A stretch of 64,000 nt of DNA from Prorocentrum cordatum. Taxonomy: Eukaryota > Sar > Dinophyceae > Prorocentrales > Prorocentraceae. The notes below the pieces were generated by a model, which did not search any database, had not been told where the DNA came from, and was given only the letters and a program-made list of their open reading frames with translations. Below, piece by piece: positions 32,684-42,460 of the stretch; the stretch's first letter is position 1, and each line of letters opens with the position of its first letter. The position numbers and the translations under genes were made by a program. The stretch spans positions 102,001 through 166,000 of the forward strand of contig CAUYUJ010007446.1 in NCBI GenBank assembly GCA_963575745.1. Direction: 5' to 3'.

Positions 32684-33383
32684 AGATGGGCCCAAGACGC
32701 CCGAGATTCGCCCCAGACGGCCCAAGAGGCGTCCAAGACGCCCGAAGAGGCCTCCCAAGAGGCCTCCCAAGAGGGCCCCGAGCGACAGAAATCGTCGATT
32801 TCTATTGTGTTTTTCGATGTTTTCGGCCTCCTCGCCTCTTCGGCTTCCCGACGCTCCAAGACGGCCCAAGAAGTCCCCCCGACCGCTCCAAGACGGCCGA
32901 AGAGGACCCCAAGAGAGCCCCAAGACGGGCCAGGAGGGCCCCAAGACGGTCCCAAGACGCCCCAGGACGGCCCCAGGACGGCCCAGGAGGCGCCCAAGAC
33001 GGCCCAAGAGGCACCCAAGACGGCCCCAGGAGCGGCCCAAGACGGCCCAAGACAGCCCAAGAGGCGCCGAGGCGGGCCTCAGACGGCCCCAAGACGGCCC
33101 AAGAGGCACCCAAGACGGCCCGAGAGGGCCCTAAGAGCCCCCCCGGGAGGCCCAAAAGAAGGCCGAAGAGGCTCCGAAACGGCCCCTACGAAGCCTTCAG
33201 TGGCTTCAGAATTCCCTCCAGGAGCGGGGGAGCGGACGAGAGGCGACAGGCATATCGCAGGCAAAAACGCCCCAAGAGATCCCCAAACGGCCCCCACGAA
33301 GCCCTAAGTGGCCTCAGAATTGCTTCCAGGAGGGGGGGAGCGGACGAGAGGCGACCGGCATATCGAAGGCACACAAGAACAAT
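32512..33383 (+). repeat. Partial third copy of the 17.5/27.5-kb segment
   Basis: Stub YYIAGPSACQKG (32512-32550), then array homologous to 17570-18390, ending after CGAAGGCACA at about 33380. There the other copies continue TTGGACGCTCC but this one switches to ATTGCCTTTCGG, a clean breakpoint ~70 bp before the next hairpin. Confidence 0.85.
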
Positions 33384-33450
33384 GATTGCCTTTCGGCCCT
33401 GCAGCCGCACCCCCCCGCGCTTGCCCAGAGACCCCTCGCCACGTCGAGCT

Positions 33451-33756
33451 GATGTCGTGGACGGAGTCCACAGGTCTGCCCTAGTCAGCTACAACGCGGG
33501 GATCAGCGCGTGCGGGAAGGGTGAGCAATGGCAACGCTCTCTGGCGCTGTTCAGCGAGATGCGGAAGGCGAAGCTGGAGCCCGACGTCATCCATGTATCG
33601 AGCATTCTGCGTGTCAGAAGGGATCACTTGTTGCCCCGAGCCCGCGGTGCCTCCGCGGCTCCGCTCGAGGGGCGACGCCGTCCTGGCCAAGCAAAGCCTC
33701 GCGCCAGCGCGAGCGGGCTTCCAGAGTGCTCACGATGGCCTCCAGAAAGCGCTTAG
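33451..33756 (+). CDS. PPR-motif protein, one complete motif
   Basis: DVVDGVHRSALVSYNAGIS spans the hairpin GTGGAC-GGA-GTCCAC (33457-33471). One complete motif follows (33487-33591, KAKLEPDVI), then HVSSILRVRRDHLL and a Pro/Arg-rich tail to TAG 33754-33756, all homologous to 30591-30890. Upstream there is no C block, only array and a ~75-bp linker, so a start codon is missing. The upstream frame is open through the array, which is not evidence for translation. Confidence 0.45.
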   Translation, partial: DVVDGVHRSALVSYNAGISACGKGEQWQRSLALFSEMRKAKLEPDVIHVSSILRVRRDHLLPRARGASAAPLEGRRRPGQAKPRASASGLPECSRWPPESA

Positions 33757-33779
33757 ACAGCTTACGAGCGCTCATAAGT

Positions 33780-34690
33780 CGGCCCAAGAAGTCCCAAACA
33801 GGGCCCGAGAATTCTCCAAGAGGACGCTCCAAAGAGCAGCGAGAGGGCGCCCAAGACGGCCCCCGAGGAACACACAAAAAACCCAAAGACGGCGCAAAAC
33901 GGCCTCAGACGGCCCAATAGGCGCCCAAGACGGCCGCCCACCACGGCCCCAAAGTGACCCCAAGAGTGCACCCAAGACAGCCCCAAGAGCCGCCCAAGAC
34001 GGCCCACCACTGCCCCCAGACGGCCAAAACGGCAACGACGAGAGCCCCAGAGGGTCCCCATGAGTGCTCTCGGGCGGCTCCGAGCTGCTGAAGAAGGCGC
34101 CCCGACGGCCCCACGACGGCTCCAAGACGCTCCAAAGGCCGCCCCGACTGTCCACGGCCCCGAACCGCTCAAGAGGGCGCCCCGACGACCCCTAAAACGG
34201 TTCCGAACCGCTCCAGACGCCACCCCGACGGCCCCAGGAACGCTCCGAGCCGCTCAAGAGGCCGCCACGACGACCCGAAGGACCCCCAGGGCAGGCCTGG
34301 AGCATCCAAAGACGGCCCTCGAGGATTCCCCAGGACAGCTCCGAGACGCAACAATCGCACCATCCCCACCGGAAAATTGACACGTGTGGCATACTCATAC
34401 TTTTCGCCTCCGACGCGCCCACGACGGCCACAGAACCTCCCAAGATCGGCGTCAGATGCGCCCATCGGCCCACGGCGGCCCAAGAGACGCCCAAGACGAC
34501 CCAATAGGCAGCCAAGACGGCACACGACTGCCCCAAGACTGCCCCGGAGGCACCCAAGACAGCCCCAAGAGCCGCCCAAGACGGTCCAAGTCGGTCTCCA
34601 GACGGCCCAAGAGGCGCCGAAGACCACCCAAGACGGTTCCGAGACGGCCCAAACGGCACAGAAACCCCACACAGCCCCCAGGAGGTTTTG
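33780..34690 (+). repeat. GC-rich array
   Basis: One clear spacer at 34345-34430 (CAACAATCGCACCATCCCC to TTTTCGCCTCCGACGCG). GCTCCGAGCTGCTGAAG-like segments (34078-34100) are peculiar to this array. Confidence 0.7.
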
Positions 34691-35227
34691 AGTGCCTACG
34701 TACATATTCCCTCCAACGGAGGGGGGGGCGGACGAGAGGTGAGAGGCAGAACGCAGGCCCCAACAGCCGTTTTCGATGCTCCGAGGGTCCACGATTGACG
34801 ATCCAAGATCCAGGGCATGCAGAATCGAGGCAAGAAGGCGGAGGCGGAGCAGGAGGAGGAGGAGGAGGAGGAGGAGAAGAAGGAGGAGGAGGAGGAGGAT
34901 ACCCGAAAAGGCCCAGAAGAGAGCCCCATGAGGATCCACATGACGTGCGGAACTCTGAACGTTCGCCCAAAACGGCCCAAGAGGAGCCCAGACGGCCCGA
35001 GAGGGTCCCAGGAGGTCCCGAAGAGGCCCAAAACAGGACTTGAGAGGCCCTCCACCCCCCAGAAGGCCGAAAGAGGATTCAAAACTGCATCCAAGAGAAG
35101 AGCCCTTGCGCGCATAAGACGCCCGAGAAAGCTTCGCCTTACATACAACTCCAACAAGACGGCCTCCCCAACGTAGCGGAGCACGTCCGACCCAATTGCG
35201 GGTTCTGTGAAGATTTATTTGAAAGTC
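34691..35227. repeat. (GGA)n patch and short arrays, no gene
   Basis: (GGA)n at 34846-34898, a short GC array at 34965-35070, then unique DNA. CCTCCAACGGAGGGGGGGGCG at 34712 resembles the GAGG-GGGGGAGCGGACGAGAG patches at 18345 and 28345. Confidence 0.6.
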
Positions 35228-35580
35228 ACACATTCTTGAAGCTCTCTTGGGCCCTCCCTGGAGATCTTTGCGAGCTTTCCTTGCGCTCCTGGTGTCGTTC
35301 CTCGAGAGACTCCCGGGCCCTTCCCCGGGCGCTCCTGAGACGTCTCAGATGGGCTTCGACTTTGGCGCACATGCCCGAGAGATTTCAAAGCTGCCACTAA
35401 TAGGAGGGGGGTGAACGAACCGTGCGCCGGGGCCAAGCTGCTGGATCGCTGCGAGAGCTCAGACACGAAGGCGCGGTCTCGCTACCGCCGCCCCAGCTGC
35501 GGCCGAACTAAATGTTTTCGGCGAAACCTCCGCGTACGATACGAGAGCAATTCCAGAAAGATGTCGTGAACGGAGCTCAA
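35228..35580 (+). repeat. 5' block C (copy 3, diverged), eroded hairpin
   Basis: Recognisable throughout, but the hairpin has decayed to GTGAAC-GGA-GCTCAA (35566-35580). It is followed by GGGTCAGCCGTAGTC and the 9.4-kb-type stub, a combination not shown by the other two C copies. Confidence 0.75.
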
Positions 35581-35600
35581 GGGTCAGCCGTAGTCATCTT

Positions 35601-35636
35601 CTCTACAATGCAGGGACCCGTGCGTGCGGGAAGGGT
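35601..35636 (+). pseudogene. PPR stub LYNAGTRACGKG
   Basis: Same peptide as at 9393, with one synonymous difference (CGT for CGC). It is followed by GTCCCTGTCTTGAT. Confidence 0.55.
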
Positions 35637-35649
35637 CCCTGTCTTGATG

Positions 35650-37029
35650 GACTTCAAATGCCCCACAACGGCTCTGGGGACGCCCCAGAGGCGCTCACGC
35701 GGCCCCAGAGGCGCCCAGGACGGCCCCAGACACCCCCAAAACGGCCCAAGAGCGCTCCAAGAGAGCTCCAAACCGCCGAAAACGGCCCCGACAAGGCCCA
35801 GGAGGCCTCCACGACGGCACCAGAGACGCTCAAGAGGCGTCCCAGGATGGCCCCCACAGGTCCAAATCATTATTTTTCCAACGAAAAACGTCTAATTTCA
35901 GCACACACTGCTTGTCGGGAGTATGGCGCAGAAGATGGGACAAGAGGCCCCCACGACCGCCCGAAGACGGCCCAAGAGGCCCCCCAGAGGCACGAAAACC
36001 GGCCCGCGAGAGCGTCCAGAGACCCAAGAGGCGCCCAACACGGCCCCCAGGCGGCCCCAAGAGGCTCCCAGGAGGCGCCCAGGACGGCCCCAGACACCCC
36101 CAAGACGGCTCAAAAGCGCTCCAAGAGAGCCCAAGACCGCCGAAAACACACCCAAGACGGCCCAGGAGGCCTCCACGACGGCCCCAGAGACGCCCAAGAG
36201 GCGTCCAAGGATGGCCCCCAGATGCGAAAATCATTGTTTTCCCGAAGAAAGCGCTCACTTCCAGCATGCGCTGCTTCACGGGAATATGGCGCAGAAGCTG
36301 GTTCCGGGTCCCCACGACCGCGCCAAGACGGCCCAAGAGGCCCCCAAGACGCACGAAAACCGGCCCAAGAGGGCGTCAAGAGAGCCCAAGAGGCGCCCAC
36401 AACGGCCCCAGAGTGACACCAAGAGGCTCCCAGGACGGCCCCAGGTATCCCCAAGACGCTCCAAGAGCGCTCCACGACAAGCCAAGATTGCCTTTTGCGG
36501 AGCCAAGACGGCCCAAGGCGCCTCTACGACGGCCCAAGAGACGCCGAAAAGGCTTCCCAGGAGGGCCCCAGGAGGGCCCCGAGACGGCCCAAGACGCACC
36601 CAAGACAGCCCCAAGAGCAGTTAACAATGGCCCAAGATGGCCCCACCGCCCCGTCTCCAAGACGGCTGTAGATGCCACCACCGCCCCGTCTCCAAGCCTT
36701 TCCGTTTGGACAGTCTCCAAGACGGTCTCTGGGCCGTCAGGGACGGCTCCAGAGGCGCCCGAGACGGCTCAAGAAACACCAAAGACAACCCCAAGAGCGC
36801 CCAATATTTGCCCAAGATAGCTCCAAGACTGTCCCAAGATGCCGAGAGGCGCCCAAGACGGCCCCACATCGTCCCAAGACGCCCCAAGACGCACTCAAGA
36901 TTGCCCAAGAGGGCTTCAAGAGACCCCCAGGAGGACGAAAAGGGCCCCCAAGCGGCCCCCAAGAGGCGTTGGATGCTTCTCTCTTGGGGAGCGTCGAACT
37001 TCCAGTATCGTCTTGGGGGCTTCTTGGAC
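35650..37029 (+). repeat. Chimeric GC-rich array
   Basis: 35650-36570 follows the 9.4-kb family (spacers 35865-35935 and 36225-36300). From about 36575 it follows 16560-17029 instead. The switch lies in GGGCCCCAGGAGGGCCCCGA. Confidence 0.8.
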
Positions 37030-37520
37030 CCACTGCGAGCCATCTCTGCGCCATTTGGGGACGTCTTGGGGCGGTGCGCTCGAAAGGTGGATTCGTGTCC
37101 TCGCACTGGGGCCCGTCTTAGGGAGTTACGTCTCGCCGCCCTCTTGCGGGCCTCCTAGGCCGCGCCCACTGGCCCCATTGTCACCACACTACCACATCAA
37201 ATTATCATTCGGCCCCGGCGAAAAGTAGATAACTTCTCACGGCTGCCCTCCCCTCAGAAGCTATGATGAACACAGACTGCGGCGTCAGAAACAGCTGTCA
37301 TGCCTACATGGGTGCGCTTCCATTGACACCGCCTCCACCACCGCGTTCCTGCCTTCAGGCCTGCTTGCCTGCATCCCTCGCCCACCTCGCCCTCCAGCGG
37401 CCACCTCCTCCATCCACACCGTCCCCTCCAACCTCCCCTTACCCGCGAGGCCCCAGAAACGCTCCACTTCCACGTCCAAACCATGGCGGGCAGATTCCGC
37501 GGCCGGAAGGCCGCGGGTCA
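37030..37520 (+). repeat. 5' block A (copy 4)
   Basis: Hairpin CCGCGGCC-GGAA-GGCCGCGG at 37497-37516. Relative to copy 3 it lacks 14 bases (TCTGTCCACACCAT) after 37294, which joins the mini-ORF start to the leader frame. Confidence 0.85.
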
Positions 37521-37901
37521 GCCCTAGTCAGCTTCAACGCTGGGATCATTGCGTGCGAGAAGGGTGAGCAATGGCAGTGGTCGCTGGCGCTGCTGAGCGA
37601 GATGCGGGAGGCAAGTCTGGAGCCCAACGTCATCAGCTACAACGCTGGGATCAGCGCGTGCGGACAGGGCGAGCAGTGGCATCGGGCGGTGGCGTTGCTC
37701 AGGGACATGTGGGAGGCGAAGCTTGAGCCCACCCAGATGCCGTTCCAAGAGAGGCGCACGACTAGCCAAGAGGGCACCAAGAGGGCGCCAGGGAGCTCCA
37801 ACACAATCCAAGAACGCCGCAAGGGGGCCAAAGAAGGCCCAACAGGCTCCGAACACGACCCCAGACGCCTCCAAGAGGACACTTCGAAGCGCTTTCAGTA
37901 G
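37263..37901 (+). CDS. PPR-motif protein with A-block leader, two motifs
   Basis: Best-formed candidate gene of the family, 212 codons. ATG 37263 (MMNTDCGVRNS) enters the A-block leader (CHAYMGALPLTPP, then Pro-rich SPPTSPYPRGP, then RPEGRGSALVSFNAG). Two complete PPR motifs occupy 37533-37742, ending SLEPNVI and KLEPTQM. The tail FQERRTTSQEGTKRAPG matches the 20448 frame. The only in-frame leader start comes from a 14-base deletion, so the N-terminus may be recent or accidental. A basic, Pro-rich leader before PPR motifs would fit an organelle RNA-binding protein; that is inference. Confidence 0.55.
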   Translation: MMNTDCGVRNSCHAYMGALPLTPPPPPRSCLQACLPASLAHLALQRPPPPSTPSPPTSPYPRGPRNAPLPRPNHGGQIPRPEGRGSALVSFNAGIIACEKGEQWQWSLALLSEMREASLEPNVISYNAGISACGQGEQWHRAVALLRDMWEAKLEPTQMPFQERRTTSQEGTKRAPGSSNTIQERRKGAKEGPTGSEHDPRRLQEDTSKRFQ

Positions 37902-38327
37902 CAAAAACATGAAGCCCCGAATGGTTCGCAAACGAATTCCGCATGCTCGCTTCTTCGGGCCTTGGAACCCCCAGCACGGCCAAAGAAGCCCCCGACATTG
38001 ACCCAAGACGGCCGGCTATAACCCCTCGTGGGGAGCCCAAGACGGCACAGAATGGCTCCAAGACGACACAGTAGGGCTCCAAGACGGCCCGAGAGGCCGC
38101 CCAATCTGTCCCAAGACGGGTCCAAGGCGGCCCAATAACGCTCCAAGATGGCCTCCAGGCCTCCAGGAGCCCCCGAACTTCCCCGGACCCCTCCAAAACA
38201 GCCCACAGTGGCCCGAAGGCCGAAATGGCTCCAGAAGGCCCATGAGGATTGGATCCCCAAGAGACAGCCAAGAGGCCCCCGACAAGCATCCCGAGAGGCG
38301 CCCCCTCTCGAGAAGACTCCCAAAAGC
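37730..38327 (+). repeat. GC-rich array downstream of PPR
   Basis: Matches 20832-21425 including its spacer (37900-37975). The homology therefore runs from the core at 37515 through the PPR motifs into the CT and CAG blocks. Confidence 0.75.
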
Positions 38328-38890
38328 TCCATCCCCCTTCACGCCTTCTTCCTCCTCGGCTTTCCCTCCTCCTCGCCCCTCTCCCCAAGGCCGTCGCTCC
38401 TCCCTTCTCGCTCTTCGCTTTTCGCTGATCGCTCCTCCCTTCTCACCCCGCCGTTCCCGATCGCCTCGATCCTGACTCAATCCTCCCCTGGCAGCAGGTT
38501 GCGCCAGCAAGCTGAAACAGCGAGCAACAGCACCCCGCAGTATCAAGCAGCAGTAACGAACGACAGCAGCACGCAGCACGAAACAGGCAGCAGCAGCGGC
38601 AGCATTACAGCAACGGCAAGCTTCAGCAGGCAGCGGGCTTCATCACGCACCAGGCAGAGATGGCCACCACCAGCACCCTGCAGGCACAAGCAGCAACAAC
38701 ACGCAGCAGGGACAAGCATTACCAACAACGCGCACCAGCCAGAGCACGTACCAGCACGCAATAGCATGCGTGGAATGAGCGGGTCGAGCCCCACGTGGCA
38801 TCATTCCTGCCTCCCGGCAGCATGTCCACAATCACATGCCAGTTTGTGCAGATTTCGTGCGCGTAGTCTGGAGGTCAGCCACAACTTACC
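38328..38890 (+). repeat. CT tract, CAG-rich block, D block
   Basis: CT-rich 38330-38492 ending CTCCCCTGGCAG, CAG-rich to ~38770, then GGCAGCATGTCCACAATCAC (38816) and GTAGTCTGGAGGTCAGCCAC, an eroded hairpin/core. Only AARAQRIAV-like remnants of a PPR stub follow. Confidence 0.6.
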
Positions 38891-39171
38891 TTACCTTCTA
38901 CGGCCAGGAGCCGCGCGTGCCCAAAGGATAGCAGTTCCGAGCAGCCAAATCGCTCCCAGCGGGCTCCGGCGGGCCTCCTGACAGGCCCAATGTGGCCCCC
39001 AGACGGTCCAAAACGTCGCCAAGACGGTTTCACAGCGGGCAGAATGGCCTTCAGACCAGCCAGACCACAGGCCAGGATGCTCCTCAAATGTCCCGAGACG
39101 CTCCAGAAGGCCCCCCATGATAGCCCGAGGCGGCGGAAATTTAGCTCTTCCCAACGTTTTACCATGCTTTC

Positions 39172-39475
39172 CAGGTTCTCCCCGCCCTCTTCGTCTTCGA
39201 TCGTACCCCCTTGGAGGTATATCTTCCCTACCTGCCGCGCGTATTTCGTGCAGCCCCTACAACAGGGGAAGAGAGGACGGATGGAAGAAAGGGACAAGGG
39301 GGAGAAGAGGAGGATGGAGCACGAGAGAGAGTAGCAGGAGGGGGGCTAGGAGCAGAAAACACGTGGCAGAACCAGACGGGCAGATCGGGCGGGTAGACCT
39401 TGACGGGCGGGTCGGGAAGTCGGGCCCACGCGGCCACGTCGAGCAGGCGGGTTGCTGAAGCGTGCGTCAGGAAGT
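39172..39475 (+). repeat. Block G, copy 1
   Basis: About 300 bp, GGTTCTCCCCGCCCTCTTCG to TTGCTGAAGCGTGCGTC. The other copies are 40365-40605 (deleted internally), 40897-41280 (partial plus full) and 42183-42460 (inverted). It has no long frame conserved between copies. Confidence 0.8.
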
Positions 39476-39660
39476 CTCGAGCGATAGCGCGATTCCCAAG
39501 TAGAATGTCAGACAATCCATAGCGAGAGCGTGATTCCTGAGTGTCGGACGGCGCGGCGTGTGAATAATTTGTGAAGACATTCCACGCGAGAGCGGATTCC
39601 TGCATACAATGTGAGGAAGTCCCGTGAGAAAGCGCGATTCTTCCCCAATCAGTGCTTGCA
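39476..39660 (+). repeat. GAGAGCGCGATTCC-type repeats
   Basis: Four or five loose copies of G(T/C)GAGGAAGTCxCG...GAGAGCGxGATTCCTG at ~50-60 bp spacing. Similar runs follow block G copies at 40600-40770 and 41280-41470; relatives in reverse orientation lie in 43.28-43.65 kb and 42.77-42.92 kb. Confidence 0.6.
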
Positions 39661-39714
39661 TTGAAAAGGTCTTAGCGGCGATTGAAAGATTTGGCGGAAG
39701 TGCCAGGCAGATTC

Positions 39715-40170
39715 GGTAGGCGGCCGGGTTCCCGGGTTCCTGGTTATTGGTTCTTGGGCTTTTTGTTGCTAGTTCGGGACCGATTTCGGTGAGCGGCGGG
39801 GTTCCCGGGTTTCGGGGTTCCCGGGTTTTTGTCGATCTCTTTATCGATCGTTCTCACCATCGATCTCATTACCCATTTCTTTATTGTTGTCATAGTCGAT
39901 TCCATTATTGATCGCGCGAGTGATCTCACGATCGTCTTTTCGATCGATCTCACTGAATCGTGTGCACCATCGGTCTCACGATCGACCTTATTATCGTCCT
40001 TACGATCGATCCCACTACCGGTTTCACTACCGATCCCACAGTCTATCTCAACATCCACTGATGTTTTTCGTGTAATTCAGGACATTGCGAGGCAGTCTCA
40101 GGCGGGAACCGTTGTTGTTGTTGTAAATCGGGTGCCAACCGCGCAGTTTGGTGGCACCACGGTTTTTATA
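39715..40170. repeat. GGTTCCCGGGTT patch and GATC-rich degenerate repeats
   Basis: 39718-39835 repeats GGGTTCCCGGGTT(T/C). 39830-40060 repeats CGATC(T/C)CA(C/T)-type units with CGATCGATC variants. No gene is seen in 455 bp. Confidence 0.65.
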
Positions 40171-40896
40171 TTTTAAAAAAACAGGGTGCGAGCCCCGGGA
40201 TAATTATCTGAATTGAAAGATAGAATGGTTACCGGAGGGGCGGGCCAACAATCGTTTTTTGTTGTTTTGAGATGAGAGTTCAGTCATATTATGAATATTC
40301 GTTCGCTTGTACCTGCTCGCATGCCATTTAACACGATTATCCCAAACCATCTATACCCGCCCTTTCGTCTTCGATCGCACCCCTCTTGGGGGCATAGTTT
40401 CCTTACCTGCCGCGTGTAGTGCCCCTCGAACAGGGGGGATGGAACACGACGGAGATTGGCAGGAGGGGGGGGGGTAGGAACAGAAAACACGTTGCAGAAC
40501 CAGGCGGGTAGATTTTGACGGGCGGGTCGGGAAGGAGGCGAGCCCCTGCGGCCAGGTCGAGCAGACGGGCTGCTGAAGCGTGAGCACGAATCGAGAGGAA
40601 GTGTCGAGCGATAGTGCGGCTCCCCGGAAATCGTGAGAGAGGCCAAAGCGACAGCGTGATTCCCGAGGGTTGGAGGCGCGATGCGTGAATACATTGCCAG
40701 GGGGTCCCACGCGAGAGCGCGAATCCTGGATACATGGTGAGGACGTCCCGCACGAGAGCGTGATATGGGAATTTATGATTTGGAAGTGTCAAGCGGGAGC
40801 CGTTGTCGTAACTCGGGGGGCAGGGGTGTGAATTCAACCAAAACAATAACAAGCACGTCAAGACCTAAGGCAGGGGAAGATGGGACATATAGAAGG
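40171..40896. repeat. Block G copy 2 (deleted) and flanks
   Basis: 40365-40605 matches block G with internal deletions. GTGCGAGCCCCGGGATAAT at 40187 recurs at 41551 with the following AATTGAAA, indicating a larger duplicated unit of ~1.36 kb (40187-41550). Confidence 0.65.
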
Positions 40897-41600
40897 GAGG
40901 GGTAAGGGGGAGGGATGAGGATGGAGCACGGAAGGGCGCAGCAGGAGGGGGGCTGGGAGCAAAAAGCACATGGCAGAACCAGGTTCTCCCCGCCCTCTTC
41001 GTCTTCGATCGTGCCCCCTTGGAGGTATATCTTCCCTACCTGCCGCGCGTATTTCGTGCAGCCCCTACAACAGGGGAAGAGAGGACGGATGGGAGAAAGG
41101 GACAAGGGGGAGAAGAGGAGGATGGAGCACGAGAGAGTAGCAGGAGGGGGGCTGGGAGCAGAAAGCACATGGCAGAACCAGACGGGCAGATCGGGCGGGT
41201 GGACCCTGACGGGCGGGTCGGGAAGGCGGACCCACGCGGCCAGGTCGAGCAGGCAGGCGGGTTGTTGAAGCGTGCGTCCTGCATGAGCCGCGAGGCAGTC
41301 TCGAACGACATGCGATTCCCAAGTCATTCGCCCAGCAATCCGCAGCGAGAGCGCGATTCCTGGGTGTCAGAAGTTGAAAGTGAGCTCCATGCGAGAACGC
41401 GATTCTTGTGTAACTTGTGAGGACGTCCCGCGCGAGAGCGCGATGTAGGAATTCACTGCGAGGAAATATCGAGCGGGAGCCGTTGTTGCTGTAGTTCGGG
41501 GGCTAACAACCCAGCCTTGTGACACCCAGTTTTCCCTAGTACAGGACAAGGTGCGAGCCCCGGGATAATCATTCGAATTGAAAAATAGAATGGTTGCCGG
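40897..41600 (+). repeat. Block G copy 3 and GAGAGCGCG repeats
   Basis: A partial copy (40897-40980) is joined head-to-tail to a full copy (40980-41280) at GCAGAACCAGG. GAGAGCGCGAT repeats fill 41340-41470. Confidence 0.75.
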
Positions 41601-41977
41601 AGAGGGGGTCAATATTGTTTCTTTTTTGAAAGTGCGAATGTTGTAGAATGTTGTAGGGTTCTATATGCAGCACGCATCCATCGTGATAGGTCCCCATGCA
41701 CGGGGGATCTTTTCAGAGAAACTTCAGAACTTCGGTGAGAAACACGCGGGCCCTTGGGAAACGCTTTAACATTGAGCTGGACGATTTCGGGGCATTTTGA
41801 AGGAGGCATCAAAGCGTCTTTGGAAAAGGATTGGATCGGAGGAGCTTCTGGGCCTCGGGGAAAGAAGAAGAGGGGGAGCACGAGGGGCAGGAGCAGGAGT
41901 AATGAGGAGGGAAGACGACGGGGGAGGAGGAGGAGAAGGAGGAGGAGGAGGAGGAGAAGGATGAGGAGGAGGAAATG

Positions 41978-42021
<44 letters not shown>

Positions 42022-42182
42022 GGTCACCGCTGGGGGCTGTCGGGCCGTCCCTGGCACGCAGAACGCGCCAGGGAGGCTCCGGCGCAGATCGCTGACAATG
42101 CACGCTGCAATCTTGAGGATCGGCACCAGGTGCGAAGGAAACTTCGATCGGCACCAGGTACGAAGGAAACTTCACGGCTTCT
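41601..42182. repeat. Unique stretch with GGA/GAC microsatellite and 28-bp duplicate
   Basis: 41890-41970 is GGA-rich, then (GAC)14 at 41975-42019. A 28-bp direct duplicate, GATCGGCACCAGGTGCGAAG at 42118 and again at 42146, follows. A minus-strand frame through poly-Val/Leu is a microsatellite artefact. Confidence 0.65.
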
Positions 42183-42460
42183 GATTCATGCAGGATGCAC
42201 GCTGCAGCAACACGGCTGCTCGACCTGGCCTAGGCGGCCCGCATGCCAGAGTCTACCCGCCCGATCTGCCCGTGTGGTTCTGCCACGTGCTATCTGCTCC
42301 GATCCACCCTCTTGCTACTCTCTCTCGTGCCCCATCCTCCTCTCTCCCCCTTGCCCCTTCCATCCATCCATCCACTCTTCGCCCGTCTTGGGTGCTGTAC
42401 GAGATACACCTTGCAGGTAAAAAACACGTATCCCCCAAAGGGGATACGATCGTTTACGAA
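42183..42460 (-). repeat. Block G copy 4, inverted
   Basis: Reverse complement of block G (GGTTCTGCCACGTG, then CTCTCGTGCCCCATCCTCC). The inner part diverges, with CCATCCATCCATCCAC replacing the purine run. Confidence 0.75.

Noticed and set aside
11111-37516. Core plus hairpin as integron attC-like sites
   Set aside because: No integrase-like gene is in the window, the cores lack attC boxes, and the cassettes are eukaryotic PPR sequences. Kept only as a general analogy for modular shuffling.
39718-39835. GGGTTCCCGGGTT repeats as telomere-like
   Set aside because: The unit does not match TTTAGGG-type telomere repeats and is short and internal.
41609-42175. Minus frame with poly-Val and poly-Leu, membrane-protein-like
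   Set aside because: Val and Leu runs come from GAC and GGA microsatellites; the ends show no family resemblance.
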